Below are positions 48,774-55,936 of a DNA stretch of 64,000 nt, piece by piece. Source of the stretch: Streptomyces niphimycinicus (GTDB taxonomy: Bacteria > Actinomycetota > Actinomycetes > Streptomycetales > Streptomycetaceae); assembly GCF_018883605.1 (NCBI RefSeq), contig NZ_JAHLEM010000055.1:1-64000 (forward strand), given 5' to 3'. Below the pieces are notes generated by a model. That model searched no databases and was not told the origin of the DNA. It saw nothing but the letters and a program-made list of their open reading frames with translations. The translations under genes were made by a program, and so were the position numbers. How positions within the stretch are numbered: position 1 is the first letter of the stretch; every line of letters starts with the position of its first letter.

Positions 48774-50231
48774 ATGTCGCTCAGCCGAAGAGACTTCGCG
48801 AAGCGTTCCGCGTACACCGGGGCCGGGGTTGCCCTGGTCGGTAGCGCGGGGGTGCTCGCCACCGCCCCCGGCGCGCTCGCCGCTGAGGCGACCGACGCGG
48901 GCGCCGCGGGCGTCGCGGACAACCATGGCCACGGCGGCGCGTCGCTCGGCTACGGTCCGCTCGTCGAGGACCCCAAGGGCATCCTCGCGCTGCCCAAGGG
49001 GTTCCGCTACAAGATCATCACCCGCACCGGTGAGACGAAGCTGGAGTCCGGCGAGTCCACCCCGTCCAACCACGACGGCACCGCCACCTTCGAGGGCTCG
49101 CGCGGTGCGACGCTGCTGGTCAACAATCACGAGCTGGCCGGTCCCCGCAGCAACTGGCCGCACCCGGTCCCGCTGATCGAGGGGCTGGTCTACGACCCGG
49201 CGGCCTCCGGCGGCTGCACCGTCGTCGAGGTCTCCAAGCACGGCGACCATGTCACCGAGTGGGTCGGCATCGCGGGCACCGCGACCAACTGCGCCGGTGG
49301 CCGCACCCCCTGGGGCACCTGGCTGACCTGCGAGGAGACCGAGGACAAGGCCGGCCAGAACGGCATGACCAAGGACCACGGCTACGTCTTCGAGGTCGAC
49401 CCGCACGACCGTAAGGCCAACCGCGACCCGAAGCCGATCAAGGCCCTGGGCCGGTACGCCCACGAGGCCGTCGTCGTGGACCCCAAGCGCGGCCACCTCT
49501 ACCTAACCGAGGACGCCTCCGGCCCGAACGGGCTCCTCTACCGCTGGGTGCCGCCGCACGGCTTCGAGCACGGCCGCGGCAAGCTCGGCCAGCTCAAGGA
49601 CGACGCGGGCGTGCTCCAGGCGCCCAAGTGCTACGACTCGGGCGGCAACTTCGTGGACGACCTGTCCCGCGCCACCAAGACCGGGACGGTCTACGGCGTG
49701 GACTGGGAGACGGTGCCGGACCGCGACGCGAAGTCCGTGTCGGTGCGCAAGCAGTTCAAGGACGGCGAGATCACCCGGGCGCGCAAGCTCGAGGGCATGT
49801 GGTGGGCCGACGGCGGCGCGTACATCGTCTCCTCGTTCGCCCGTAAGGAGAGCCCGGTCCAGCACGACGGCCAGGTCTGGTTCTACGACCCCAAGCGCCG
49901 CACCCTCACCCTCAAGGTGCTGCTCGGCGTCAACCCCGACCCGTCGAAGGACGGCGCCTTCGACGGCCCGGACAACATCACCGTCTCGCCGTACGGCGGT
50001 CTGGTCATCGCCGAGGACGGCGAGGGCATCCAGCACCTCTTCGGCGCCACCGAGGACGGCCGGACGTACCCGATCGCGCGCAACGACCTGAACATCGGCA
50101 CGGCGGAGGAGCCGGAGTTCAGCGAGTTCACCGGCGTGGTCTTCTCGCCCGACGGATCGACGCTGTTCGCCAACATCCAGGTGCCGGGCATCATGCTCGC
50201 GATCACCGGTCCCTGGCGCCGCCAGCGCTGA
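48774..50231 (+). CDS. PhoX-type (DUF839) secreted phosphatase-like protein
   Basis: 485 residues. Twin-arginine signal (LSRRDFAKRSAYTGAGVALVG) and AGALAAEA-like cleavage region, then the PhoX/DUF839 beta-propeller: LLVNNHELAGPRSNWPHP, WGTWLTCEETEDKAG, GRYAHEAVVVDPKRGHLYLTED, NITVSPYGGLVIAEDGEG. PhoX enzymes are calcium- and iron-dependent alkaline phosphatases. A role in phosphate scavenging is supported by the possible PHO box and, loosely, by the secreted nuclease two genes away. Confidence 0.85.
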   Translation: MSLSRRDFAKRSAYTGAGVALVGSAGVLATAPGALAAEATDAGAAGVADNHGHGGASLGYGPLVEDPKGILALPKGFRYKIITRTGETKLESGESTPSNHDGTATFEGSRGATLLVNNHELAGPRSNWPHPVPLIEGLVYDPAASGGCTVVEVSKHGDHVTEWVGIAGTATNCAGGRTPWGTWLTCEETEDKAGQNGMTKDHGYVFEVDPHDRKANRDPKPIKALGRYAHEAVVVDPKRGHLYLTEDASGPNGLLYRWVPPHGFEHGRGKLGQLKDDAGVLQAPKCYDSGGNFVDDLSRATKTGTVYGVDWETVPDRDAKSVSVRKQFKDGEITRARKLEGMWWADGGAYIVSSFARKESPVQHDGQVWFYDPKRRTLTLKVLLGVNPDPSKDGAFDGPDNITVSPYGGLVIAEDGEGIQHLFGATEDGRTYPIARNDLNIGTAEEPEFSEFTGVVFSPDGSTLFANIQVPGIMLAITGPWRRQR

Positions 50232-50252
50232 CGTAGGTGCGTCGAGTCGAAA

Positions 50253-50274
50253 GGCCGGGGGAATCCTCCCGGCC
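50253..50274 (+). terminator. Short hairpin after the PhoX-type gene
   Basis: GGCCGGG...CCCGGCC, a 7-bp stem that can be extended with GGA/TCC pairs, 22 bases after the stop. Modest strength. Confidence 0.5.
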
Positions 50275-50286
50275 GGGAAACGCGTT

Positions 50287-50308
50287 GACGTGAGGGTGAC
50301 CTCACGTC
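50287..50308 (+). promoter_or_regulatory. Hairpin over the start of the flavin oxidoreductase gene
   Basis: GACGTGAGG-GTGA-CCTCACGTC: a perfect 9-bp stem with a GTGA loop that includes both candidate start codons, GTG 50290 in the 5' arm and GTG 50296 in the loop. It could be an operator or an RNA hairpin that hides the start. Confidence 0.55.
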
Positions 50309-51375
50309 TGCGCACCACCCCCTTCTCCATCCTGGACCGCTCCCGCACCCGCCAGGGCCGGGAGCGGTCGCAGGCGCTGCGCGACACCGTACGGTTCGCC
50401 CAGCAGGCCGAGGACCTCGGCTACCACCGCTTCTGGGTCTCCGAGCACCACAGCGTGCCCGGCGTCGCCGGTTCGGCGCCCACGGTGCTGGCGTCCGCCG
50501 TCGCGGCGGCGACGGTCCGCATCCGGGTGGGCACGGGCGGCGTGATGCTGCCGAACCACCGCCCGCTGGTCGTGGCGGAGCAGTTCGGGGTGCTCGAATC
50601 CCTCTTCCCGGGCCGGATCGACATGGGCCTGGGCCGCTCCGTCGGCTTCACCGACGGCATCCGCCGCGCCCTGGGCACCGAGAAGGACGCCGCGCAGGAC
50701 TTCGGTGCCCAACTGGACGAGCTGCTCGGCTGGTTCACCGGCGAGCAGGACGCCTACCCCCAGGTGCACGCCCATCCGGCGGAGGGGCTGCGGCCGCCCG
50801 TCTTCGTCCTGGCCACCGGCGCGGGCGCGGATCTGGCGGCGCGGGCCGGGCTGTCCCTGGTGATCGGCGATCTGCGGGGCCGGGACGAGATGCTGCGCGC
50901 CATCGACCGCTACCGCGCGGGCTTCCGCCCCTCGGCGTGGTCCTCCGCCCCCTACGTCGTCGTCTCGGGCAATGTCGCGGTCGCCGGCACGGCGGCGGAG
51001 GCCCGCCGGCTGCTGCTCCCCGAGGCATGGGCGATGGCCTACTCCCGCACCCACGGCGCCTTCCCGCCGCTGGCCCCGGCTTCGGAGATCGAGGCCCGGG
51101 AGATGACCGAGAAGGAGCGCGGCTTCTACGAGCGGGGCCTGCGCGGCCAGTTGTACGGCACCGAGGACGAGGTCGCCGCCGCGCTCGACGAGCTGATCGA
51201 GCGCAGCGACGCCGACGAGGTGCTGGTCACGACGAGCACCTACGACCGCGAGGCCCTGCTGGACTCCTACCGCCGCCTGGCCCGCGCGGCGGGGCTGCCG
51301 GGCGGCCTCGCCCCCCGCTCCGTCACCGGGTTCGCGCATGCCGAGCCATCGGCATGGGCCGGGCATCCGCAGTGA
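50290..51375 (+). CDS. LLM-class flavin-dependent oxidoreductase (luciferase-like)
   Basis: 361 residues of the bacterial luciferase-like monooxygenase fold. Typical segments: FSILDRS, FAQQAEDLGYHRFWVSEHH, RIRVGTGGVMLPNHRPLVVAEQFG and GRIDMGLGRSVG. It belongs to the MsnO8/LuxA-like group with a shared ExxHH motif (SEHHS). The substrate is unknown. The start is uncertain (GTG 50290 or 50296), with no clear ribosome site and a hairpin on top of the start region. Confidence 0.85.
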   Translation: MRVTSRLRTTPFSILDRSRTRQGRERSQALRDTVRFAQQAEDLGYHRFWVSEHHSVPGVAGSAPTVLASAVAAATVRIRVGTGGVMLPNHRPLVVAEQFGVLESLFPGRIDMGLGRSVGFTDGIRRALGTEKDAAQDFGAQLDELLGWFTGEQDAYPQVHAHPAEGLRPPVFVLATGAGADLAARAGLSLVIGDLRGRDEMLRAIDRYRAGFRPSAWSSAPYVVVSGNVAVAGTAAEARRLLLPEAWAMAYSRTHGAFPPLAPASEIEAREMTEKERGFYERGLRGQLYGTEDEVAAALDELIERSDADEVLVTTSTYDREALLDSYRRLARAAGLPGGLAPRSVTGFAHAEPSAWAGHPQ

Positions 51376-51530
51376 CGCGGAAGCGCCCGCGCCGCGTCGG
51401 CCTCCGCCCGGCTCAGTCCCCCATGACGGGCTTCGTACTCGGCGGTCAGCTCGGCAAGACGGTCCCGCTCGACCTGCCGCCGCGCGGCCTGGTGGCAATC
51501 GGCGCCCGTCAGTTCGTTTGGGCTCACGTC
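51376..51530 (-). pseudogene. Possible C-terminal remnant of an antitoxin gene
   Basis: On the minus strand directly behind the PIN toxin, the frame reads RRQVERDRLAELTAEYEARH then GGLSRAEADAARAL, which looks like the tail of a VapB/RHH-type antitoxin (compare the FEKEHGPFTAEERQAA stretch in the intact antitoxin). No DNA-binding N-terminus is present. It may be a scrap of a second module, or chance. Confidence 0.25.
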
Positions 51531-51942
51531 AGACGGCGACAAGCGTGACCCTCTCCCCACACAGCTTGGCCATGTCGTCCGTGTCCGAGGTCAGCATGAC
51601 CACAGGGCCCGGTTGGTGAAGCGCGGTGACGGCCACCATGGCGTCGATGGCGTATTTGTGGCCGTGCAGACCGGTGTCCCGCAGGAGCAGCGCGGCTTCC
51701 TTGGACCAGTCGACGCTGAGCGGTTCGACGCGCAATTGCGACAGCACGTAGTTCCAGCGGGTGCGTTTGATGCCGTTGTGCTGGGCTTCGATGAGCGTGG
51801 CTCCGCTGACCACGCGGTCGGCGCCGCGGTCCAGCGCGGACCGCACCATGTTCATCACGGCCCGGTCCTCTTCGAGGTAGAGCGACAATCCTTGGCTGTC
51901 CAGCACCAGGCTGCCGCCCCCGGTCAGCCGGCCTCGCGCCAC
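51529..51942 (-). CDS. PIN-domain (VapC-like) toxin
   Basis: 137 residues. Acidic residues of the PIN ribonuclease site are present: VLDSQGLSLYL (Asp), SGATLIEAQHNG (Glu), HKYAIDAMVAVTAL (Asp) and TSDTDDMAKL (Asp). PIN toxins cleave RNA, often tRNA or rRNA. The GTG at 51942 overlaps the end of the antitoxin gene by 19 bases, the usual coupling of such pairs. The first ten residues (ARGRLTGGG) are atypical, so a later start is possible. Confidence 0.8.
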   Translation of the reverse strand: MARGRLTGGGSLVLDSQGLSLYLEEDRAVMNMVRSALDRGADRVVSGATLIEAQHNGIKRTRWNYVLSQLRVEPLSVDWSKEAALLLRDTGLHGHKYAIDAMVAVTALHQPGPVVMLTSDTDDMAKLCGERVTLVAV

Positions 51943-52214
51943 CGGGACTCCCGGCCTTCGGCCGCGGACCAGACGTCCGCGGCCGCTTGGCGCTCCTCGG
52001 CCGTGAAGGGCCCGTGCTCCTTCTCGAACTCGGCGAGATTCTCGCGAGTGGCCTGGTTCCGCAGGTGCTCCTCGATGGCCGCGGCGACAAGGGCGGATAC
52101 GCCGCGATTGCCCGCCCGGTCCCGCAACGCCCGCACCGTGCCCTCGGGGAGGGACACGCTGAGTGCCTTCGCGGGACCCTCACCGATCCCCGGCTCCACT
52201 GAGTCCTCAGTCAT
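51924..52214 (-). CDS. Ribbon-helix-helix antitoxin (VapB-like)
   Basis: 96 residues. The N-terminal half resembles an RHH/CopG DNA-binding motif (KALSVSLPEGTVRALRDRAG, then VSALVAAAIEEHL); the C-terminal half (LAEFEKEHGPFTAEERQAAA) is the toxin-binding tail. It would repress its own operon and neutralise the PIN toxin. The ATG is at 52214, and a short AT-richer stretch upstream (near 52222-52245) may hold the promoter. Confidence 0.8.
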   Translation of the reverse strand: MTEDSVEPGIGEGPAKALSVSLPEGTVRALRDRAGNRGVSALVAAAIEEHLRNQATRENLAEFEKEHGPFTAEERQAAADVWSAAEGRESRWREAG

Positions 52215-52287
52215 GCGGCCAGTTTAGCAATCGGTTTCACAATCCGTGTCCGGAACCACCTGACAAGTGGCGGGCGGGGTGGCTAGC

Positions 52288-53499
52288 TCACAGGGCCTTG
52301 CCGGCGGGCTTGGCCATGCCGCGCACGGTGCGCGAGTCCACGTACTCGCCCATCGCGGTCATCTCCCACTCGCCCGAGAACTGCTTGATCAGCTTGGCCA
52401 TCATCACGCCCGTGCGCGGCTCGGCGTGGGTGAGGTCGAAGCGGACCAGCTCCTCGCCGGACTGGGCGTCGAGCAGGCGGCAGTACGCCTTGGCCACATC
52501 GGTGAACTTCTGGCCGGAGAAGGAGTTGACCGTGAAGACCAGGCCGGTCACCTCGGGCGGGAGGCCGCCGAGGTGGACGGTGATGGACTCGTCGTCGCCT
52601 CCGCCCTCACCGGTGAGGTTGTCGCCGGAGTGCTGAATGGCGCCGTTGAGGATGGCCAGCTTGCCGAAGAAGCAGGCGTCGATCTTCTTACGGTCGACAC
52701 CGAAGGCGATCACGGACGCGTCCAGGTCGATGTCCTTGCCGCGGAAGGCGGGCTCCCAGCCCAGGCCCATCTTCACGGAGCTGAGCAACGGGCGGCCGCC
52801 CTTGACCAGCGACACCGTCTGGTTCTTCTGAAGGCTGACGCGGCCCTTGTCCAGGTTGATCTTCCCGGTGGCCGGGGCCGGTGCGGCGGCCGGCGGGGCG
52901 GTCGGCATGGGCGGCGGGGGCTGGAAACCGGCGGGCGGGCCGCTCGGCGGGGGCGGCGTCTGAGCGGCGGGAGCGGTGGGGGCGGCCGGTGCGGCGGGCT
53001 CCTCGACCGACACTCCGAAGTCGGTGGCGATGCCCGCCAGGCCGTTGGCATACCCCTGCCCGACCGCGCGCACCTTCCACGCCCCATTGCGCCGGTACAC
53101 CTCCACGACCACCAGCGCGGTCTCGCTGCCGAGCTGCGGCGGGGTGAAGGAGGCGATCACCACGCCGTCGTCGGCGCCGCGCACGGTGGCGGTCGGCTCG
53201 GTGCCCGCGAACGTCGCCCCGGGCGCGTCCAGACTCGCGGTCACCACGATCTTCTCGATGTCGGCGGGGACGGCGGCGGTGTCCACGGTGATGGTGTCGC
53301 CCGCGCCCGCCGCCCCGGCGCGATGGGTCACCCCGGGTCCGGCGGGCTGGTTGTAGAAGACGAAGTCGTCGTCGGAGCGCACCTTGCCGTTGGCGGTGAG
53401 CAGCAGGCCCGATACGTCGAGCCGCACCGGAGCGGTGACGTCAACCGCCACGCGCGCGACGGAGAGGGGGAGGTTCGAGCCGGGTGTCATAGCGGTCAT
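52288..53499 (-). CDS. Double TerD-domain (tellurium-resistance) protein
   Basis: 403 residues. Two TerD-like calcium-binding domains: residues about 1-165 (MTPGSNLPLSVARVAVDVTA ... VVVEVYRRNGAWKVRAVGQG) and about 215-403 (INLDKGRVSLQKNQTVSLV ... DDESITVHLGGLPPEV). The linker is Pro-rich (PPPPSGPPAGFQPPPPMP). The second domain keeps the acidic calcium-ligand region (GDNLTGEGGGDDESI). TerD proteins are linked to membrane and stress functions. The ATG at 53499 is used; MTPGSN at 53490 is an alternative. Confidence 0.88.
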   Translation of the reverse strand: MTAMTPGSNLPLSVARVAVDVTAPVRLDVSGLLLTANGKVRSDDDFVFYNQPAGPGVTHRAGAAGAGDTITVDTAAVPADIEKIVVTASLDAPGATFAGTEPTATVRGADDGVVIASFTPPQLGSETALVVVEVYRRNGAWKVRAVGQGYANGLAGIATDFGVSVEEPAAPAAPTAPAAQTPPPPSGPPAGFQPPPPMPTAPPAAAPAPATGKINLDKGRVSLQKNQTVSLVKGGRPLLSSVKMGLGWEPAFRGKDIDLDASVIAFGVDRKKIDACFFGKLAILNGAIQHSGDNLTGEGGGDDESITVHLGGLPPEVTGLVFTVNSFSGQKFTDVAKAYCRLLDAQSGEELVRFDLTHAEPRTGVMMAKLIKQFSGEWEMTAMGEYVDSRTVRGMAKPAGKAL

Positions 53500-53629
53500 G
53501 TCCGGGGTAACGAACGTCCCCGCTTTACGGTTCCTTGACCTGCGGAGTGACTTCTGCCGTGCCCTGTCCCGGCGCGGTCGGCCGTGACCTGCCCCACCGC
53601 GTCGGGCGCTCCCGAGGCGGGGCCCGGCC

Positions 53630-54391
53630 TCAGGTGGCCAGCGACGCGGCATCGCCCATGACGACGACCGGATGGCGCGCCGGGTCGAGGAGGCGGAGCA
53701 GCCGCTCCACGTGTGGGCGCGAGAGGCTGACGCAGCCGTGGGTGGGGCCGCCGTGGTCGACGTGGATCCAGATGCCCCCGCCGCTCTCCGCGCCCAGGGG
53801 CTTGGTGGGATCGAGCGGGGAGGTGCCCCGCTCGCGGTTGTAGTCGATGGCTATGACGTAGTCGAAGGAGCCGGCCAGCGGTTCGCCGGCGAAGCCCGTG
53901 CCACCGATCCGGAAGTTGGGCGACTGGCTGTACGGGAGTCGGCTGCCGGGATCGGCGAGCCGTCCGCCCGCGTCGCTGAGGGTGAAGACGCCGACGGGGG
54001 AGCGGAGGTCGCCGGCCCGGTGGTCGGCGGTCCAGCCGCGCAGGGCGTTGCGCGCGGGCCAGGAGGCTTTGGCCTGCCAACCGGTGTCCGTCCGTTCGTA
54101 CAGGACGGCCTTGGACTTCCAGGAGTTCCTGCCCGATCCCGTGACGACGAGCGCTTGCCGGGTGTGGTCCGGGATGTCGGCGCGGGTCCGGGGCCCCAGG
54201 CCGGGAAGCACGTCCGGCTGATCCCCGGGACCGCGGTCGCCCGCGATTGTGGTGTGCGAGGTCTCCCCCGCGGCCTGGGGAACGGACACTTTCGTGGTCC
54301 GGGACTCGGCGGAGGTACCGCATCCGCCGGTCGTCACGAGAGCGGTCAACACCGCTGCGGTCAGAACCGTGCGGCGGTTGCGTATGCGCAC
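53630..54391 (-). CDS. L,D-transpeptidase (YkuD) lipoprotein
   Basis: 253 residues. Lipoprotein signal with lipobox-like VTTGGC near residue 24. The YkuD catalytic segment HVDHGGPTHGCVSLSR near residue 215 carries the His and the nucleophile Cys. Such enzymes make 3-3 crosslinks or attach proteins to peptidoglycan. The GTG at 54391 has AAAGGA nine bases upstream. It follows the sigma-factor pair on the same strand and may be an envelope-stress target of that sigma factor. Confidence 0.88.
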   Translation of the reverse strand: MRIRNRRTVLTAAVLTALVTTGGCGTSAESRTTKVSVPQAAGETSHTTIAGDRGPGDQPDVLPGLGPRTRADIPDHTRQALVVTGSGRNSWKSKAVLYERTDTGWQAKASWPARNALRGWTADHRAGDLRSPVGVFTLSDAGGRLADPGSRLPYSQSPNFRIGGTGFAGEPLAGSFDYVIAIDYNRERGTSPLDPTKPLGAESGGGIWIHVDHGGPTHGCVSLSRPHVERLLRLLDPARHPVVVMGDAASLAT

Positions 54392-54449
54392 CGTCGGCGT
54401 CCTTTCTGCGGGAGGTATGTGCGGGAGACGGCGTGCCCGTCCCGTGAGG

Positions 54450-55196
54450 TCAGCGGGGGGTGCTCGGGTCGGCTGCGCGGGAGTCGTTGCCGAGGTGTGC
54501 GGAGCTGGTGATCTCCTCGGCCGCGGTGCGGACTTCGCCCGGGGCGTCGCGCAGGCACACCGAGGCGTGCACCGTCACCGGCTCGCGGCCACCACCAAGG
54601 GAGAGCCGGAGGCCGACGTCCCGCTGCTGTGTCGCGCCGAGCGTCCGGCAGAGGCTACTGAGCGCCTTGGCCGTGCGGAGCCGGGGCCCGTCGGTGGCCG
54701 TGGCGTCCGCCGTGGCCCCCGTGCGGAAGACGATCAACGCGTCGCCCCGGCCCAATGTCGTCGGCGGAGCGCACGGTGAGTCCTTCGGCCGGTCCTTGGA
54801 GCAGGTGAGCTCTCCGGTCATCGGCTGTGTGGAGGCGAAACCGAGCGCCTCGCCGGTCGCGGGGTCCTCCGCGCTCCTTGCGCTCCATCCCTCCGGCAGT
54901 CGCACGGTCAGGCCGGACAGCTCGGGGTAGTGCGCGGTCCGGCTGTCGTGCGACGCCGTGGGGTGCGGCGTGGCCGGCGGGTCGGGTGTGGCGGGCGTTC
55001 GGATGAGTGACGTCACCGTCGCCACGGAGGCCACGGCCAGCGCTCCCAAGCAGGCAGCCGCCCTCTGGCGCCGTCGGCGTCGGATCCGCCACCGGACCTG
55101 CTGGATCCGGTCGTCGGGCGCGCGCAGGTCCGGGACGGCCCGCTCCAGTAGCGTGCGCCATTCCTGTTCGTCGTCAGTGCTGTTCACGGTCTGCAC
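54450..55196 (-). CDS. Single-pass membrane protein paired with the ECF sigma factor
   Basis: 248 residues. A cytoplasmic N-terminus (about 40 residues, ending in the basic RWRIRRRRRQR), one membrane helix (AAACLGALAVASVATVTSLI), then a Pro/Thr linker and an extracytoplasmic domain. This layout and the 23-bp overlap with the sigma gene suggest an anti-sigma role, but no zinc-binding HxxxCxxC motif is present, so that is inference. The start is GTG 55196 or 55187. Confidence 0.7.
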   Translation of the reverse strand: MQTVNSTDDEQEWRTLLERAVPDLRAPDDRIQQVRWRIRRRRRQRAAACLGALAVASVATVTSLIRTPATPDPPATPHPTASHDSRTAHYPELSGLTVRLPEGWSARSAEDPATGEALGFASTQPMTGELTCSKDRPKDSPCAPPTTLGRGDALIVFRTGATADATATDGPRLRTAKALSSLCRTLGATQQRDVGLRLSLGGGREPVTVHASVCLRDAPGEVRTAAEEITSSAHLGNDSRAADPSTPR

Positions 55197-55698
55197 CTGT
55201 CCGGATCGGCATCCTGGACGTCCCTAGCTCCGCTCGGAGAGTGCGGAGGGCTTTCGCCGCCTGACTCTTGACCGTTCCCGGGTGGCATCCGAGGGTCGCG
55301 GCGGTCTGTTCGACACTCAGGTCCTCGAAGTAGCGCAGCACGATGACCGCGCGCTGACGTCGCGGAAGCCGCCGCACCACCGCCCCCAGTACCCTCTCCA
55401 GGTCGACTTCGCCGAAGGGGTCCGATGGGGTCGGCCGATCCGGCAGCTCCCCGCACGGGACCTCGCCGCGCCACCGGCGTTGCCACCACGACGCATGCGT
55501 GTTCACCAGGGCCTTGCGGATGTACGCCTCCGGATGGCCCGCCGCTATGCGCCGCCACTTGGGCCATACCTTGGCGAAGACGGTCTGGAGAAGGTCTTCC
55601 GCCTGGTGGGCGTCGCCGGTCAGCAGCCATGCGATCCGCAGCAGCCGCGGCCCGCGGGCAGCCACGAATTCCTCGAAGCCCGGCGTCGCACCCGTCAC
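55174..55698 (-). CDS. ECF sigma factor (SigE-like subfamily)
   Basis: 174 residues. Region 2: FVAARGPRLLRIAWLLTGDAHQAEDLLQTVFAKVWPKW; region 4: VVRRLPRRQRAVIVLRYFEDLSVEQTAATLGCHPGTVKSQAAKAL. The actinobacterial SigE-family pattern (FEEFVAARGPRLLRIAWLLTGD) is clear. The GTG at 55698 has AAGGA seven bases upstream. It leads a likely operon with the membrane protein and the L,D-transpeptidase. Confidence 0.92.
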   Translation of the reverse strand: MTGATPGFEEFVAARGPRLLRIAWLLTGDAHQAEDLLQTVFAKVWPKWRRIAAGHPEAYIRKALVNTHASWWQRRWRGEVPCGELPDRPTPSDPFGEVDLERVLGAVVRRLPRRQRAVIVLRYFEDLSVEQTAATLGCHPGTVKSQAAKALRTLRAELGTSRMPIRTGADREQH

Positions 55699-55936
55699 TC
55701 TCGTGTCCTTGCCATGGGGTTTCCGTCGATTTCCTACCTGTCACACAGGAGGAACCGGTTGGTGGGCCTACGCGGTTGCCTCACCCGGGCGGATTTTCGG
55801 CGAGGGCGGCGAGGGCGGCGAGGGTTCCGGGCCTGACGGCCCCGCCCCTGAGAGACCAGGGCCGTCAGGGACCGGGGCGGAGCCGTCGGGGGAGCGCCCC
55901 CCTGCGTCCGGCGTTGCCCGGGACGAAGCAGGTGCC

